NCBI GenBank assembly: GCA_951394045.1
Contig: OX595997.1
Span: 1,488,001 to 1,552,000 of the forward strand
Source: Nitzschia sp. DOCU1
Taxonomy: Eukaryota > Bacillariophyta > Bacillariophyceae > Bacillariales > Bacillariaceae
DNA length: 64,000 bases
Direction: 5' to 3'
Shown: piece after piece, positions 9,936 through 20,040 of the stretch
Numbering within the stretch: the stretch's first letter is position 1
Layout: each line of letters opens with the position of its first letter
Position numbers and translations under genes: made by a program
Notes under the pieces: generated by a model
Databases searched by the model: none
What the model was told of the DNA's origin: nothing
The model's input: only the letters and a program-made list of their open reading frames with translations

Positions 9936-11699
9936 ATGATGCCGACGAAAACTTTGATCTTCTCGCTGGCAGCATTGACTACTGTTTGTGCCGCCTCCTC
10001 GAATCTTCGAGCTTCTCACTTTCGTCGTCTGCTTGTTAACACCACCGCCGCTACCACCAGCACGAACGAAATTAACCTCTGTTTCTGTGAAGGATGCGAT
10101 TTGACCGCGAGCAATGCGGATGCTGGCGGTCATACCTGTAAGGAACGCGTGCAGTGGGTGATGGGTAAGAAGGAGAACTATACCGAAATCGATGCTTGTC
10201 GTCGTGTGGCTCAAGATGAATATCCGGACGATTGTGGAGAATGCGATCCCGACGTTTGTCAAGTGCAAAACTTTTGCGGAGTTCCCACGTGCACTGTGGA
10301 TGTTTTAGAAACGCCAGCTTGCAATGATGAACTTGGTGGCTGCCATCCATGTGGTGAACGCATTCGGTATCTGGTGGAATCCAAAAAGTATTCTACAATC
10401 GATGCTTGTCATAGAGTGGCGTTTGAACAATTTCCCGGCGAATGCGGATCCTGTTTTGCATCGCAGCCGCAAGAGTCATGGACGGCCAGCCCAGCACCCA
10501 CGTTTCGCCCCACTGACGGGCCAACCACAGGCCCTTCTTCGCTACCTTCATCCAGTCCGACACAAGTTCCTACTCCAGGGCCGACTTCGCTTTTCCTCTA
10601 CGAGCATCGTTCCGGTCCTACTTCTGATAACAACATTTTCAGCGTCAATCCTTGTGGTACTGCAACTTGCACGCAAGAAGTCCTGGATACCATGGCGTGC
10701 AACAACAAGCTGGGTGGTTGCCATTCGTGTGAATCTCGGATCAATTATTTGATCAATGAAAAATTCTATGCTTCCAATGATGCTTGTGAAATTGTGGCCT
10801 ATGATCAATTTATGGCCGAGTGTGGTGGTTGTATACCAGACCATCTCCGGACTCCAGGTAAGAACATTGCAGTGGTGTACAAGAAGGCACCAAATACCCC
10901 GTGACACTTGTTTTGCTAACTTTATTTTCTCACTCTTTTTTCTACAGTTATTCCAGTCGACCCTTCCAAGCTTATTTGGTCGGATGAGTTTGACTATAAT
11001 GGCGCCCCCGACCCCAGCAAATGGTCCTTCGATATTGGAACTGGCAGCAATGGATGGGGCAACAGTGAATTGCAGTACTACACAGATCGTCTTGACAATG
11101 CCTTTGTACAAGACGGAATGCTCACCATCCGAGCCGTTCGAGAAAGCTACGGCGGCAAAGACTATACTTCGGCTAGGATCACCACGAAATCGCACGGCGA
11201 TTGGACCTACGGAAGGGTTCAGATTCGGGCTCGATTGTCCAATGGAAGTGGGCGGGGAACCTGGTCAGCGGCATGGATGCTACCGACGGACGGGGTCTAT
11301 GGTGGCTGGCCCGAGTCTGGGGAAATCGATATCATGGAACATGTTGGATATGGTTCTGGTGTCTTTCATGGGACGGTGCATACCGACACCTACAACCACA
11401 TGAAGGGAACCCAACGGGGTGGAGATGTACCTGCTGATTTGGATGGCTGGCATGTCTTCGAGATCGATTGGAGTGCCGACAAGATCGACTTTATTGTGGA
11501 CGACTTTCGATTTTATTCCTTTTCAAAGGATGAGCCAAATACCTTTCGTGAGTGGCCCTTTGACCAACGGATGCATGTAATTTTGAACATGGCCGTCGGT
11601 GGCAGCTGGGGTGGCGTAGAAGGTGTCGATGAAGCCGCCTTTGAAGGCGTGGGACAAGTAATGGAAGTCGATTGGGTCCGAGTCTATAGCGCCGAGTAA
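9936..11699 (+). CDS. Secreted GH16-family beta-glucanase with three Cys-rich N-terminal modules
   Basis: Two exons, 9936-10857 and 10948-11699, joined across a 90-nt GT-AG intron in phase 1; 557 residues. A signal peptide (about 1-20) leads into three related Cys-rich modules (about 47-105, 108-170, 235-292). Each has the pattern C-x-(D/E)VL-x(3)-AC-x(4)-LGGCH and a downstream AC-x(3)-(A/V)(A/F) segment, most clearly in the last two. A Pro/Ser/Thr linker (about 178-215) separates modules two and three. The GH16 domain spans about 315-556, starting LIWSDEFDYNG, with catalytic signature GEIDIMEH: nucleophile Glu433, Asp435 and acid/base Glu438. Such enzymes cut beta-1,3/1,4-glucans; chrysolaminarin or a wall glucan is a plausible substrate, by inference. 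The modules could bind polysaccharide. The protein is probably secreted or vacuolar. Confidence 0.92.
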
Positions 11700-13346
11700 G
11701 ATGCAGGGCACTTGGTGTTTTGGGGGATCTTCGAGGACTGCGTTGTTGGTCGTAGTGGCTTCAAAGAATCTCGAGTACTTCTTTATAGTAGCTAATCCGA
11801 AACCAAAATGTCCTTGAAACGATCGTATGCAACCAATCTGTCGTAACGTCAAAACCGTTCATGGCTCTCGACTTCCGTACTACCACCATCTACCTCGTCA
11901 TCACAGCTTGCAGATAGTACCAGTACTGGCTAGTAGCGCTGTAGTGCTACTTGTAGCTAGCATGGTGTCGTGGTGCTCGCACTAACACACCACCAGATTG
12001 TTTGTCTTCAACAAGAAGGAGCCAAGATCCAGTTCAGCATCTGTGCATCATGCTATCATCACACATTTTCGAGGAAGATGCCTCTGTTGGCAACGTCCAA
12101 ATTGGCACGGAAAACCCCCATCATACGGTGGACACCCAAACGCAACGCACGACTGTTGCTGTACTATCAACACCATCCTCTCTGACCCCAATTTAGACCA
12201 AGAACATCATCAAGAACATAGCCGCTAGCCAGCAGCAGGAGCAGCAGCCTGCTTCTCATCCTTAGTAGGAGACTATGCTGATCATGATGGTCCTTCTCCA
12301 ATCGTGACACGATACCTCCTCCTGGTAGTACGGTGCAACACACCACTAGTAGGAGTAGATTGTTTTCGTCGTCATAAAGTAGTAGTAGAACAAGAAGGAC
12401 CCAAAACGACCCCGTTCGTCGGTGCGTCCTGTCTTCAAGTTTTTGCGGACGACGCCTCATCTGCTGGAAACGGGAACAAGCGCCGAGAATGACAGCCATG
12501 CAAGAACAACCTCATCATACGGCGGGTGAGTAGCGATGAAACTCCATGAAACCCCCCAAACGCACGACGAATGCTGCCTCTGTATCACCAAAACCGCTCC
12601 GACGGCGCTAACAACAGCAAGAAAGACCAACAAGAAGAACATCACAGCCACGCACTGGAAGCCGGACCACGGGCACCAGCAGCCTGCCCCCTCGTTAGTA
12701 GTACAAGACTATGATTATCTTCGTCCATCGGAAATCATGACACGACACCTGTAGCCCTCGCAGCACACGACCACCAGATCACTCCGCCCCTAACGAACGC
12801 CAAGAACATCAAAGCCGCCAGCCAGGAGGAGGAGTTAGAAGTAGTACTATGCGGTCTTCGTCCATCGGCAATCGTGACACGACACCTATTCTTAGCATCG
12901 CCCAGCGGCCACACCGCCAGATTGTTTGACGTTGTTATTGTCAAGGAGCCCAGTTCATCTGTCCGTTGTGTCTCCTCATTATTTGCGAGAACGACGCCTC
13001 TTCCGGCAACGACGAGGACAACAAGAATAATACGGAGCGAAGAGCCACATCGGATGGAAACCCCCATGCCCCCAAACCCAATGCTACTTCTGTATCCACG
13101 TATCCACACTCACCCGCTCCGATCCCAACGAAGAACACCAAGACCATCACAGTCATCCGGTAGGAGAAGCTCGTCCATAGTAATTGAACTATGATGCTGG
13201 CCCTCAGCACCAGGGTGTGGTGGTGGTCCATCGGCAATTATGCCGTCTGGTGTTATCCAAAGAAGAAGTAGCCAACAAAAGACGATGGCTGACATCCACA
13301 GAGCTGGTGATGATTATTTCTTCTTTTTCTTGCTTCTTCTTGAGGA
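11700..13346. other. Spacer between convergent GH16 and DUF6824 genes, largely tandem repeats
   Basis: The 1.65-kb spacer between two converging genes is dominated by the array at about 11960-13250. Its short frames are low-complexity Thr/Asn/His-rich readings of the repeats and are not called. Confidence 0.4.
11960..13255 (+). repeat. Degenerate tandem array of about 350-440-bp units, one shortened
   Basis: Four related units start near 11965, 12320, 12757 and 12894. Shared landmarks are a CACACCACCAGATTGTTT-like start, an AAGGAGCC(C)A box, GACGCCTC near the middle, a run of ACCCCC(C/A)AAACG, a segment ending in CCAGCAGC, and a closing ATCGTGACACGATACCT-like block. The third unit keeps only its start and end, so it has an internal deletion. 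Copies have drifted heavily. The array sits at the 3' side of both neighbouring genes. Confidence 0.7.
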
Positions 13347-15653
13347 CTAGCCGCTAGTACTCCCCTGCCCACCCCCGCCACGACTTCCATCATCACCGGG
13401 AGCGAAATAGGTATCAGCACTTTCCTCATGATTCGAAGAAGTGTTAGTATTACTACCATTTAAAGGACCAGCGGCACTAGGAGGAGCATAAGCAGCCAAC
13501 AGAAGTTGTAACACGCTGTTAGCGTAGTCTGCATTTTGAATTCCCTGCACCACCAGCTGTGGAACGACTCCCGAAGATGAAGTACTAGTCGTTGCTCTTG
13601 ACTGTTGTTGGTACTGCACCCCCGCTGCTGGTGGTGCCGGGGGCGGTGACCGGGCTGAAGCAGCAGCAGGAGGAACTTCTTCTTGCTGTTGTCCTCCGCG
13701 ATTTGTTGTTCCTCTTGTCACCGTGGCAGCGTTAGTACTACCACCACTTCCAGCAGCCGAATTAGAAACGACAGAGTGATAATTATTGGTACTAACGGCG
13801 GCAGAAGAAGGCGGAACCCAAGATTGGTTGTTGTACGATCCAAGGAGCATCGCCCAAGAAGAGGCGTCCAGCTGTGGTGGTAGCTGCTGGATATCGAAGG
13901 GACCACCAGCAGTTACCTGGGCGGGAACAAGAACTGCCGGCGCTCCTTCGGCAGCAACGCCACGGCCAGCTGTCAGTTGAAGTGTTCTTGTCTGAAGTTG
14001 TTCCTGAAGTATGGCGCTGGGGTGCTGCGACGACCACGAACCAGCAATAGAACCTGGATTGTTTAGTGATGTTGCCGCTGTTACAGTGCCAGCCAGAACA
14101 GAGGACTGGTGGCTGTTCATTCCTAGAAGGAGCGCCGCCCAAGAGGAGGGATCCAACAAGTGCTGCTGGTGAGGTCGGTTTGGGTCTTCTGGGGTGGAGA
14201 AGATAGCACCAGCAGCTGCTGTGGGTACTACTGCCCTGGTGATGCTCTCTGCACCACCACCATTTCCATTGCTTGCTACTGCTTGAAGTCGCTGCTGGAC
14301 CGCACCTCCACCAGTAGATCGAGTCGTGGCGGCGAAAGGAGGAGACGGTGTCTGGAAAGAAGAAGATGTTGCTGTACTGCCGCTCACAGTGCTTTGCTGG
14401 TGGATGCCCATTAGTGTTCTAACGGGTATCTCCAGTGCCAGATTGTTGATCCAACCAGCAGACGAGGAAGACGAAGAGGAGAAATCGGTGGTGTGAAGGC
14501 CTTGTTGCGGTGGAAGCAACATCCTCGCCGCCGCGTTGCTGGCTAGTAGTTGTTGTCCCCGTTCTGGTTGTTGTTGCCACGCTGCTCCTGACGGAGAAGA
14601 AAAATAGTGGAGAGGATTGTTCAAGATACTACTCGCACCAGTGGTTCCTGCTTCTACACCAGCACCTTCAAGAAACATCCGCCGCGCAGTTGGTGCGGAA
14701 GAGGCATCGCCACTCCCTGCCCCCGTCGTAGTTCCCAAGTCGTTGAGGTTGACATTAAGAGGAGAAGGAGATGTAACGTTTCCTTGTCGTTGTTGCTGCT
14801 GCTGCTGCTGCTGCTGAAGTTGATTCAGCAGCATCGTGTAGTAGAAGTGCTGTTGCTGCGCGGCTGCTGCCACCACTCCACCAGTGTTGTCCCCAATCAT
14901 ATGAGTACTATTGCTCATAGTCCTTGTCGCAGCGTTAGCCCTAGAAGACACTCCGGAGGCCGCGCCCGCAACAGCCGCAGCAGTCATTCTTGTCTGCGGG
15001 GCGGCTGCGGCTCTTCCAGCAGCAGGAACAGATAGTAATGATGTCGGCCCACCAGCAAACATTGTGGGTTGATGCTGATAGCCTCCTAGGGCTGCTGGCA
15101 TACCTCCTTGCTCTCCTCTTTGAGACTCGGCGCCCTTCTCGCGGAGAGAATGGCTTACTTTGTCGTGCGCCGTACTTCGATCAACCTCCACCCAACAATC
15201 CTCACGATTGCCCCTGCTTGTGTCTTGATCATCATCCTCGTCATCTACGTGTCTTAGAAATCGGGAGCCCGTAGCCAATATCTCGTCAAGCACTGCTTCG
15301 GAATACTGCCTCCGCTTTGCTCGAGGTAGAGCGCAATAGGTATCCCTGTGTTTTCTTGTTATTTCCCTCATCAGAAAGTTCCCGTTCGATGTTTGTATCC
15401 CACGCCCTCGTCCCAAGAGGACATCACGATATCTAGGCGTCCTAATCAGGCCCGATGAGCTACTTGGAGTCCCACTGCGTCGCACAGCGCCTACAGCCTG
15501 GTCGGGACCTGTGGGGGCGGACGTAATATCGCCGGGTGTCGTGCTCGAGCGAGAAGCTGCTGCTGCGGGAGTCGAGTGTTCGTCACCTCCGCTGCTCTCC
15601 TCCGCTCCGGACGACGCTGTATCTTTCGTTCGACTCCTTTTTCTTGTAACCAT
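13347..15653 (-). CDS. DUF6824-type protein with long low-complexity tail
   Basis: A single-exon frame of 768 residues from an ATG at 15653. Only residues about 68-170 look folded: DVLLGRGRG, then SNGNF, then a basic helix with alternating R/K and Y positions (RKHRDTYCALPRAKRRQYSE), ILATGSRFLR and a conserved-looking WVEVD. This pattern, with GRG, GN and an 'I.....GRFL' stretch, fits the stramenopile-expanded DUF6824 family as I know it. The remaining 600 residues are Gln-, Ser-, Ala- and Thr-rich, including a nine-Gln run, typical of nuclear or transcriptional regulators. The role is unknown; a regulatory protein is a guess from composition. A related protein is encoded at 18205-19539. Confidence 0.8.
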   Translation of the reverse strand: MVTRKRSRTKDTASSGAEESSGGDEHSTPAAAASRSSTTPGDITSAPTGPDQAVGAVRRSGTPSSSSGLIRTPRYRDVLLGRGRGIQTSNGNFLMREITRKHRDTYCALPRAKRRQYSEAVLDEILATGSRFLRHVDDEDDDQDTSRGNREDCWVEVDRSTAHDKVSHSLREKGAESQRGEQGGMPAALGGYQHQPTMFAGGPTSLLSVPAAGRAAAAPQTRMTAAAVAGAASGVSSRANAATRTMSNSTHMIGDNTGGVVAAAAQQQHFYYTMLLNQLQQQQQQQQQRQGNVTSPSPLNVNLNDLGTTTGAGSGDASSAPTARRMFLEGAGVEAGTTGASSILNNPLHYFSSPSGAAWQQQPERGQQLLASNAAARMLLPPQQGLHTTDFSSSSSSSAGWINNLALEIPVRTLMGIHQQSTVSGSTATSSSFQTPSPPFAATTRSTGGGAVQQRLQAVASNGNGGGAESITRAVVPTAAAGAIFSTPEDPNRPHQQHLLDPSSWAALLLGMNSHQSSVLAGTVTAATSLNNPGSIAGSWSSQHPSAILQEQLQTRTLQLTAGRGVAAEGAPAVLVPAQVTAGGPFDIQQLPPQLDASSWAMLLGSYNNQSWVPPSSAAVSTNNYHSVVSNSAAGSGGSTNAATVTRGTTNRGGQQQEEVPPAAASARSPPPAPPAAGVQYQQQSRATTSTSSSGVVPQLVVQGIQNADYANSVLQLLLAAYAPPSAAGPLNGSNTNTSSNHEESADTYFAPGDDGSRGGGGQGSTSG

Positions 15654-16780
15654 GATGAATATTGCATGGATCTGGTGGGTGCCGCCGATCGTTTTCTTGA
15701 ACGGCTTGGGTTGTGAAACTGTTCAAATTCACTTCAAGTCTATGAACCAAAACCCTTGTCGCCCACGCGCAGTTGGAGGCACAACGCCATTCATCACAAA
15801 TGCGTCCTATTAGTTCTAAACACGACACTTTAGTACGCATGCGTCCAAAATTTCTAAAATTCCGGCCACTTCGGGCTTTCCAATCAAAGATGACCCTCCG
15901 TACATTCTACGAGGACTTGTAGCAGGCATTTAGTACGCACCAATTGCAGACACCGATACCTGGTAAGGTAGGCGTGACGTCGATGGGTTCGGCACGCGCC
16001 ACGTGGAATCCTCTAGCAAACTTCACTCTAGCACTGGTAGTTCGCTTGTGGACACAATGGTGTCGACTCCGTAATTTCCCACGGCCTTTTAACGACTCTA
16101 CCAGTACCTGGTACGTAATAAGTGCAGGGCGGACTGTCGTGCATACTCTAGGTCGTGATACGACTAGCCAGGACTAAACTAGGGAATGAGGATTTGGATC
16201 GTGTTCATCCTCATAGTCTAAGCGTCAGCAATTGCAAATTGAATTGTAGTTAACGTAGTCTATTTCTTTTATTGAAGCTGTCTCCCCTATTTTCAGTTTT
16301 CCCACCATCCAAATCACCACCAGCGGCGGCAGTACCAGCAGCGAGGAGTATCCGTGCGTAGTATCGTAACTCTAGTTGTTCTGCTCCTTCTGTAGGTAGT
16401 GTACTCTACCCCACTACACTGTATCCGGAGCTCCCTTCCTCTGTACTCTGCTGGAGTCTCCAACAATCGAGAAACACCACCAGGAGGCATCGAAAACCCT
16501 GGCGGGAGGCGGGAGGCACCTGGTCTACTACATGTAGAGGGGCCACCTTGAACAACGACGACGACGAAATAGATGTTGATTTTTCGGTTCCAATCTTTCT
16601 TGCTAGTTTCCTTATCTCCCGAATGTACGTTAGTTTTGTTGCCATCTTAGGCCGACGTGCAATTTTTAAAGAATCAATACGTTGTTGACTTTTTACTGGC
16701 TAGCTAGTTCGTGTGAACCGCGATCCTGACAAGGTGGTCCCTAGGACGACCCGGAGAAGGACCACCCCGTCTGCAATCTT
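15654..16780. other. Intergenic spacer
   Basis: Contains the promoter of the DUF6824 gene starting at 15653 and the 3' end of the secreted-protein gene ending at 16781. A CCAGTACCTGGTAC self-complementary run lies near 16100. A 79-residue minus-strand frame (16406-16645) starts with ATG but has no recognisable feature. Confidence 0.35.
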
Positions 16781-17638
16781 CTACCCGAAAAAGGCAATCG
16801 TAGCAACGGTTGAAAACCCGATCATCAGGATCTGAATAATTGCGCCTTCGCCCATCGAATGACCACCACTAGGCGCCATGGTGGAGTCGCAGGAAAATTC
16901 TCCCTGAACTTCAGCCAAGACACTGGCGCAGGTACCACAGCCAGGGTTGTAGCAACAGTAGACGACTTCACAGTTGCCGTTCAGGCGTTCAGCGTTAAAG
17001 GCCCCTTGCTCGACCAAATCATAAGTGTCTGCATTGTCGTCTACCATTCCTGATTGCAACATGGTGGTACTCAGCGAAAAGTTAACATTCAACGCCCCGT
17101 TTCCATTTTCAACGAACTCAACTTTCTTCCCCTCGTTTTCTGGCAAGGCTTCCAAGAAGAAATACAAAGTCTCCTGACTTTGGGGCGATCGGGTGCCACA
17201 AGGAGTCGTTCCGAATCCAGCAGGGGCCAAGTCAGTCGGAGTATTATTGAACCCTGCCGTGATCCAAGTGGTAAAGAAGCCACTCGAGTTAGAGAAGATA
17301 CTATCTTCGCTTTGGTTGTCTAATCCAGCGCCCCATTTTTGAATGGAGGTTTTGGTAGTAGACCCAAAGGCCTCGGACCGATAATCGACTTGGATCTGCA
17401 CCACCGTGTCTTCTCGCGTCTCACCATTGACCGACTGAAGGACACGACCAAGTAACACCAGAGGTGCCTCGCAAGCTGCTTGTTCAACGGTGATGGTGGG
17501 TGGGCATTGCGGCTCATAATCCAAGCCGCAAAAGTCCCAATCTTCTTTCGTGGTAGGAACTGGGAAATATTTATTTGGAGTGGCAGCAATTGCCGTCTCC
17601 AAGAGACTAACAAAAGGTAGCAAGGCAGCAATCTTCAT
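16781..17638 (-). CDS. Secreted, possibly GPI-anchored protein of unknown function
   Basis: 285 residues from an ATG at 17638, single exon. A classic signal peptide (about 1-19, ending near AIAA) is followed by an extracellular-looking domain with paired cysteines and N-glycosylation sequons. A Cys-rich stretch (CEVVYCCYNPGCGTC, about 222-236) comes next. The C terminus is a small-residue segment (SGGHSMGEG) followed by about 20 hydrophobic residues and no basic tail, the usual layout of a GPI signal. Surface attachment is inferred from this. I do not recognise the family. Its stop lies about 1.1 kb from the DUF6824 gene on the same strand. Confidence 0.75.
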   Translation of the reverse strand: MKIAALLPFVSLLETAIAATPNKYFPVPTTKEDWDFCGLDYEPQCPPTITVEQAACEAPLVLLGRVLQSVNGETREDTVVQIQVDYRSEAFGSTTKTSIQKWGAGLDNQSEDSIFSNSSGFFTTWITAGFNNTPTDLAPAGFGTTPCGTRSPQSQETLYFFLEALPENEGKKVEFVENGNGALNVNFSLSTTMLQSGMVDDNADTYDLVEQGAFNAERLNGNCEVVYCCYNPGCGTCASVLAEVQGEFSCDSTMAPSGGHSMGEGAIIQILMIGFSTVATIAFFG

Positions 17639-18204
17639 GGCGACGGTATCTTTGGGAGACTCAATGGTCTTTTGCTTTTACGATACCTAGCGAGATCGTT
17701 CCAACTGCTCTCTAGGGATCTTGCGAAATTGGGTCGGTTGAAGTCATGGTGTCTTCCGAGAAAAAGCGCTTTGGGGTGGCGTATCTTGGTGCGAAATGAC
17801 CATCGATCCCTTCGCATCAGTCCGATCCATCGGACTGCGAAGCCCAAAACGGCGGGACCTGCTTTTCGACGCTTTAGAGCAACTTCTGTTAACGCGAAAC
17901 ACAGTACAGACAGTGCGTTCTTTTTGCGTTCGCTGCTTCGCGTCGCGGAAATAGCAATTGCTTGTGGCAATTACCGGTAGTTTTAGTTAAGCGCATTTTC
18001 CTCCTGACCACGGACGGACTACCGTAGGTATGATTTCATGGCGGAGGGTTGGTCGACCTATGACCCCGGCTTTGCCAACTCTAGAGAAAGAAGAACAAGC
18101 GCCAAACTCGTTCGAATAACTTTGATAGCTTCTATATTGTCATCTATTGCAAACATGTTTATGAACGCTTTTCAAATATACAACGCCTGCTGCGTAAAGG
18201 AGTT
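17639..18204. other. Intergenic spacer
   Basis: 566 bp between two minus-strand genes. It should carry the promoter of the secreted-protein gene (start 17638) and the 3' end of the second DUF6824 gene. A near-match (TTACCGGTAG) to the palindrome described in the findings lies at 17971. Antisense frames here lack motifs. Confidence 0.35.
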
Positions 18205-19539
18205 CTAGACCGGCACAACCAAGATAACTTCCAAACGAGGGACCCTGCTCGATTCCTCGTCTAGTTCGTCGCCCTCCTCCTTCTTGATTGCTCCAGGTTT
18301 TGTTTCAGGTGTCACAACGGCGGCACACGCGCGGACACCGTTTTCGTCACATGACGACGATGCCCGAGGGGGGCTGGTCACAAGCCCGAAAGGAGGCTCG
18401 CCGTCGTCTCTCATGGCTGCTTTACACCAAGCCTCGGGCTCTTGCTTGATTTTACTGAAAATGGGGCGAGGTTTGCTGGTAGTAGGCACTGGTGGTACCC
18501 ATGACATACGGTTTCTTTCAGCATCCGAGAGACAACGACGCTTGGCGAGAGGTACTCGGCGGGGATCCGGCACGTCGCGTGCAGTACTGGAAGGATACAT
18601 GTTTTCGTCAGACCCCTCCGTGCCATTTGACTGTTCCTCGGTTTCCCGAACCCGCTTGCGCTGGATACGAATGGGCGAAAGTGTCCAAGTCATTGGTGGT
18701 TGTGGTGCATGGCAGAAAACTGGATTGGACACTTGGGGCTGTTTGTTCTCTTGATCGACATTGTAGTTGTTTTCACCGTCGTCGTCTGGATCCATGCTGC
18801 TAATATCATCCTCTTCTGGATAGTTGACGCTGTGCTTGTCGACTGGTGCCATGAGCATAGCTTGTGAAATTTCCCAAGACTCGTCATCCTTTGGCGATCC
18901 GCACGAACGGTTGGGTGTTGTTATTAATTCTTGAAATGCGGCACGACGGGCACTTGGCGATGTAGGGAATAGTTGCCGGCCAGTCGGGGAATAAGATTCC
19001 ATCTTTTTGGTCTTGCAGGGTCGACGAATGGTCCAAGATCCCGGCTGGGGCTCTTGATAGATCTCAATGGCAGTCTCTAAGCACGTTCGTGTCAGAGATT
19101 CCACAGCCTCGTCGGACATTGGCTGGAGCATCCAAGTAAATGGTGCGTCTTCTTTGTTCGAGGCCGTCTCAGTCGATCGTGGGTACTTGGCAATATTTTT
19201 GAAAAAACGGCCTCCATCTTGTTGGGTGCTACCTATAATGGATTGAATAATGTCGGTGCGCTCCCCTTCGGACTGTGTGGCCTGGTAGATGGCACGGTTG
19301 TTGTAGATTAGGCGATAAAAGTGATGGTTGCCCTGGAAATCATCAGGAAAGCAATCATCGGGTTCGACAATCACATCGTACGAATTCAATTGATGATTTG
19401 TGGAGAGAGAAGCACTGGGTTTGGAGTCGTAGTGGTGAGCGTCGTCGTCCTCATCATAGGAATGACGTGACAACAAAGAGGATTCGGAAGAGCAGGGAGA
19501 TGACGATCTTGAAGATGTGGTGGATGCTGAGCTGCTCAT
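18205..19539 (-). CDS. Second DUF6824-type protein
   Basis: 444 residues from the ATG at 19539. The frame extends upstream to 19755, but that part is basic and lacks any motif, and the 19539 start begins a Ser-rich leader typical of the family, so I prefer it. Residues about 53-130 match the DUF6824 pattern seen at 13347-15653: DVIVEP, QGNHHFYRLI, an aromatic/basic helix, IIQSIIGS and GRFFKNI. The GRG of the first protein is replaced here. A second conserved-looking block holds SWTIRRP. The rest is acidic and Ser/Pro-rich, with a KRR cluster that could be a nuclear signal. Function is unknown. It is divergent from the HECT ligase gene at 20041 across about 500 bp. Confidence 0.75.
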   Translation of the reverse strand: MSSSASTTSSRSSSPCSSESSLLSRHSYDEDDDAHHYDSKPSASLSTNHQLNSYDVIVEPDDCFPDDFQGNHHFYRLIYNNRAIYQATQSEGERTDIIQSIIGSTQQDGGRFFKNIAKYPRSTETASNKEDAPFTWMLQPMSDEAVESLTRTCLETAIEIYQEPQPGSWTIRRPCKTKKMESYSPTGRQLFPTSPSARRAAFQELITTPNRSCGSPKDDESWEISQAMLMAPVDKHSVNYPEEDDISSMDPDDDGENNYNVDQENKQPQVSNPVFCHAPQPPMTWTLSPIRIQRKRVRETEEQSNGTEGSDENMYPSSTARDVPDPRRVPLAKRRCLSDAERNRMSWVPPVPTTSKPRPIFSKIKQEPEAWCKAAMRDDGEPPFGLVTSPPRASSSCDENGVRACAAVVTPETKPGAIKKEEGDELDEESSRVPRLEVILVVPV

Positions 19540-20040
19540 TGATTGTTTCGTTGCTCTGTGTGTCGAATCGGTGGGTGCGTGATGGTTGCTTCTGTTTTGC
19601 AATGACAACGAGATCTTTATGGCGCACTGGAATGAAAAAGTGACACCAACAAAGGTGCACCTTGCAAAATTTCGAACGACGGCCTTCGCAGATCTGAATC
19701 GTGCTGGCTCGCCAAATCTGAAACGGGCATGTCGTGTGCGACATCGATGACCCAAGTTTGATACGATCGGTCTGATCGTCGTCCACCCGAAAATTCAGTC
19801 GAAGGAATCATATACGACACATTCGACCCTGTAGTCGCATCCAGCATATACTGGTATCCCTCGCCAGCGAGAATCCAATCGGAAGCAGAAAATGCAAAGG
19901 AGCAAATCCGAGAGACGATGACGCCAACAAGCCTTTCTGCAGCTTTATTCGAATAGTCGTTCAATGCTGAAGTACTTGGCCTCTATCGATCCTTGACCCC
20001 CTCATTGGCGTTAGAGACGAATTGAAATTGGAGTAACCCC
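19540..20040. promoter_or_regulatory. Divergent spacer between DUF6824 and HECT genes
   Basis: 501 bp between two outward-facing starts (19539 minus and 20041 plus). Both promoters should lie here. An N-terminal extension of the DUF6824 protein to 19755 would use part of it. No distinctive site was seen. Confidence 0.4.

Noticed and set aside
10548..11195. 215-codon minus-strand frame over the GH16 gene
   Set aside because: Spans the GH16 intron and catalytic exon on the wrong strand with no motif; shadow of the real gene.
16406..16645. 79-residue minus-strand frame starting MATKLTYIREIRK
   Set aside because: The first 20 residues look plausible, but the rest is not protein-like and no splice partner was found.
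19540..19755. N-terminal extension of the second DUF6824 protein
   Set aside because: Basic, motif-free, and preceded by no conserved element; the ATG at 19539 starts a Ser-rich leader. Kept only as an alternative.
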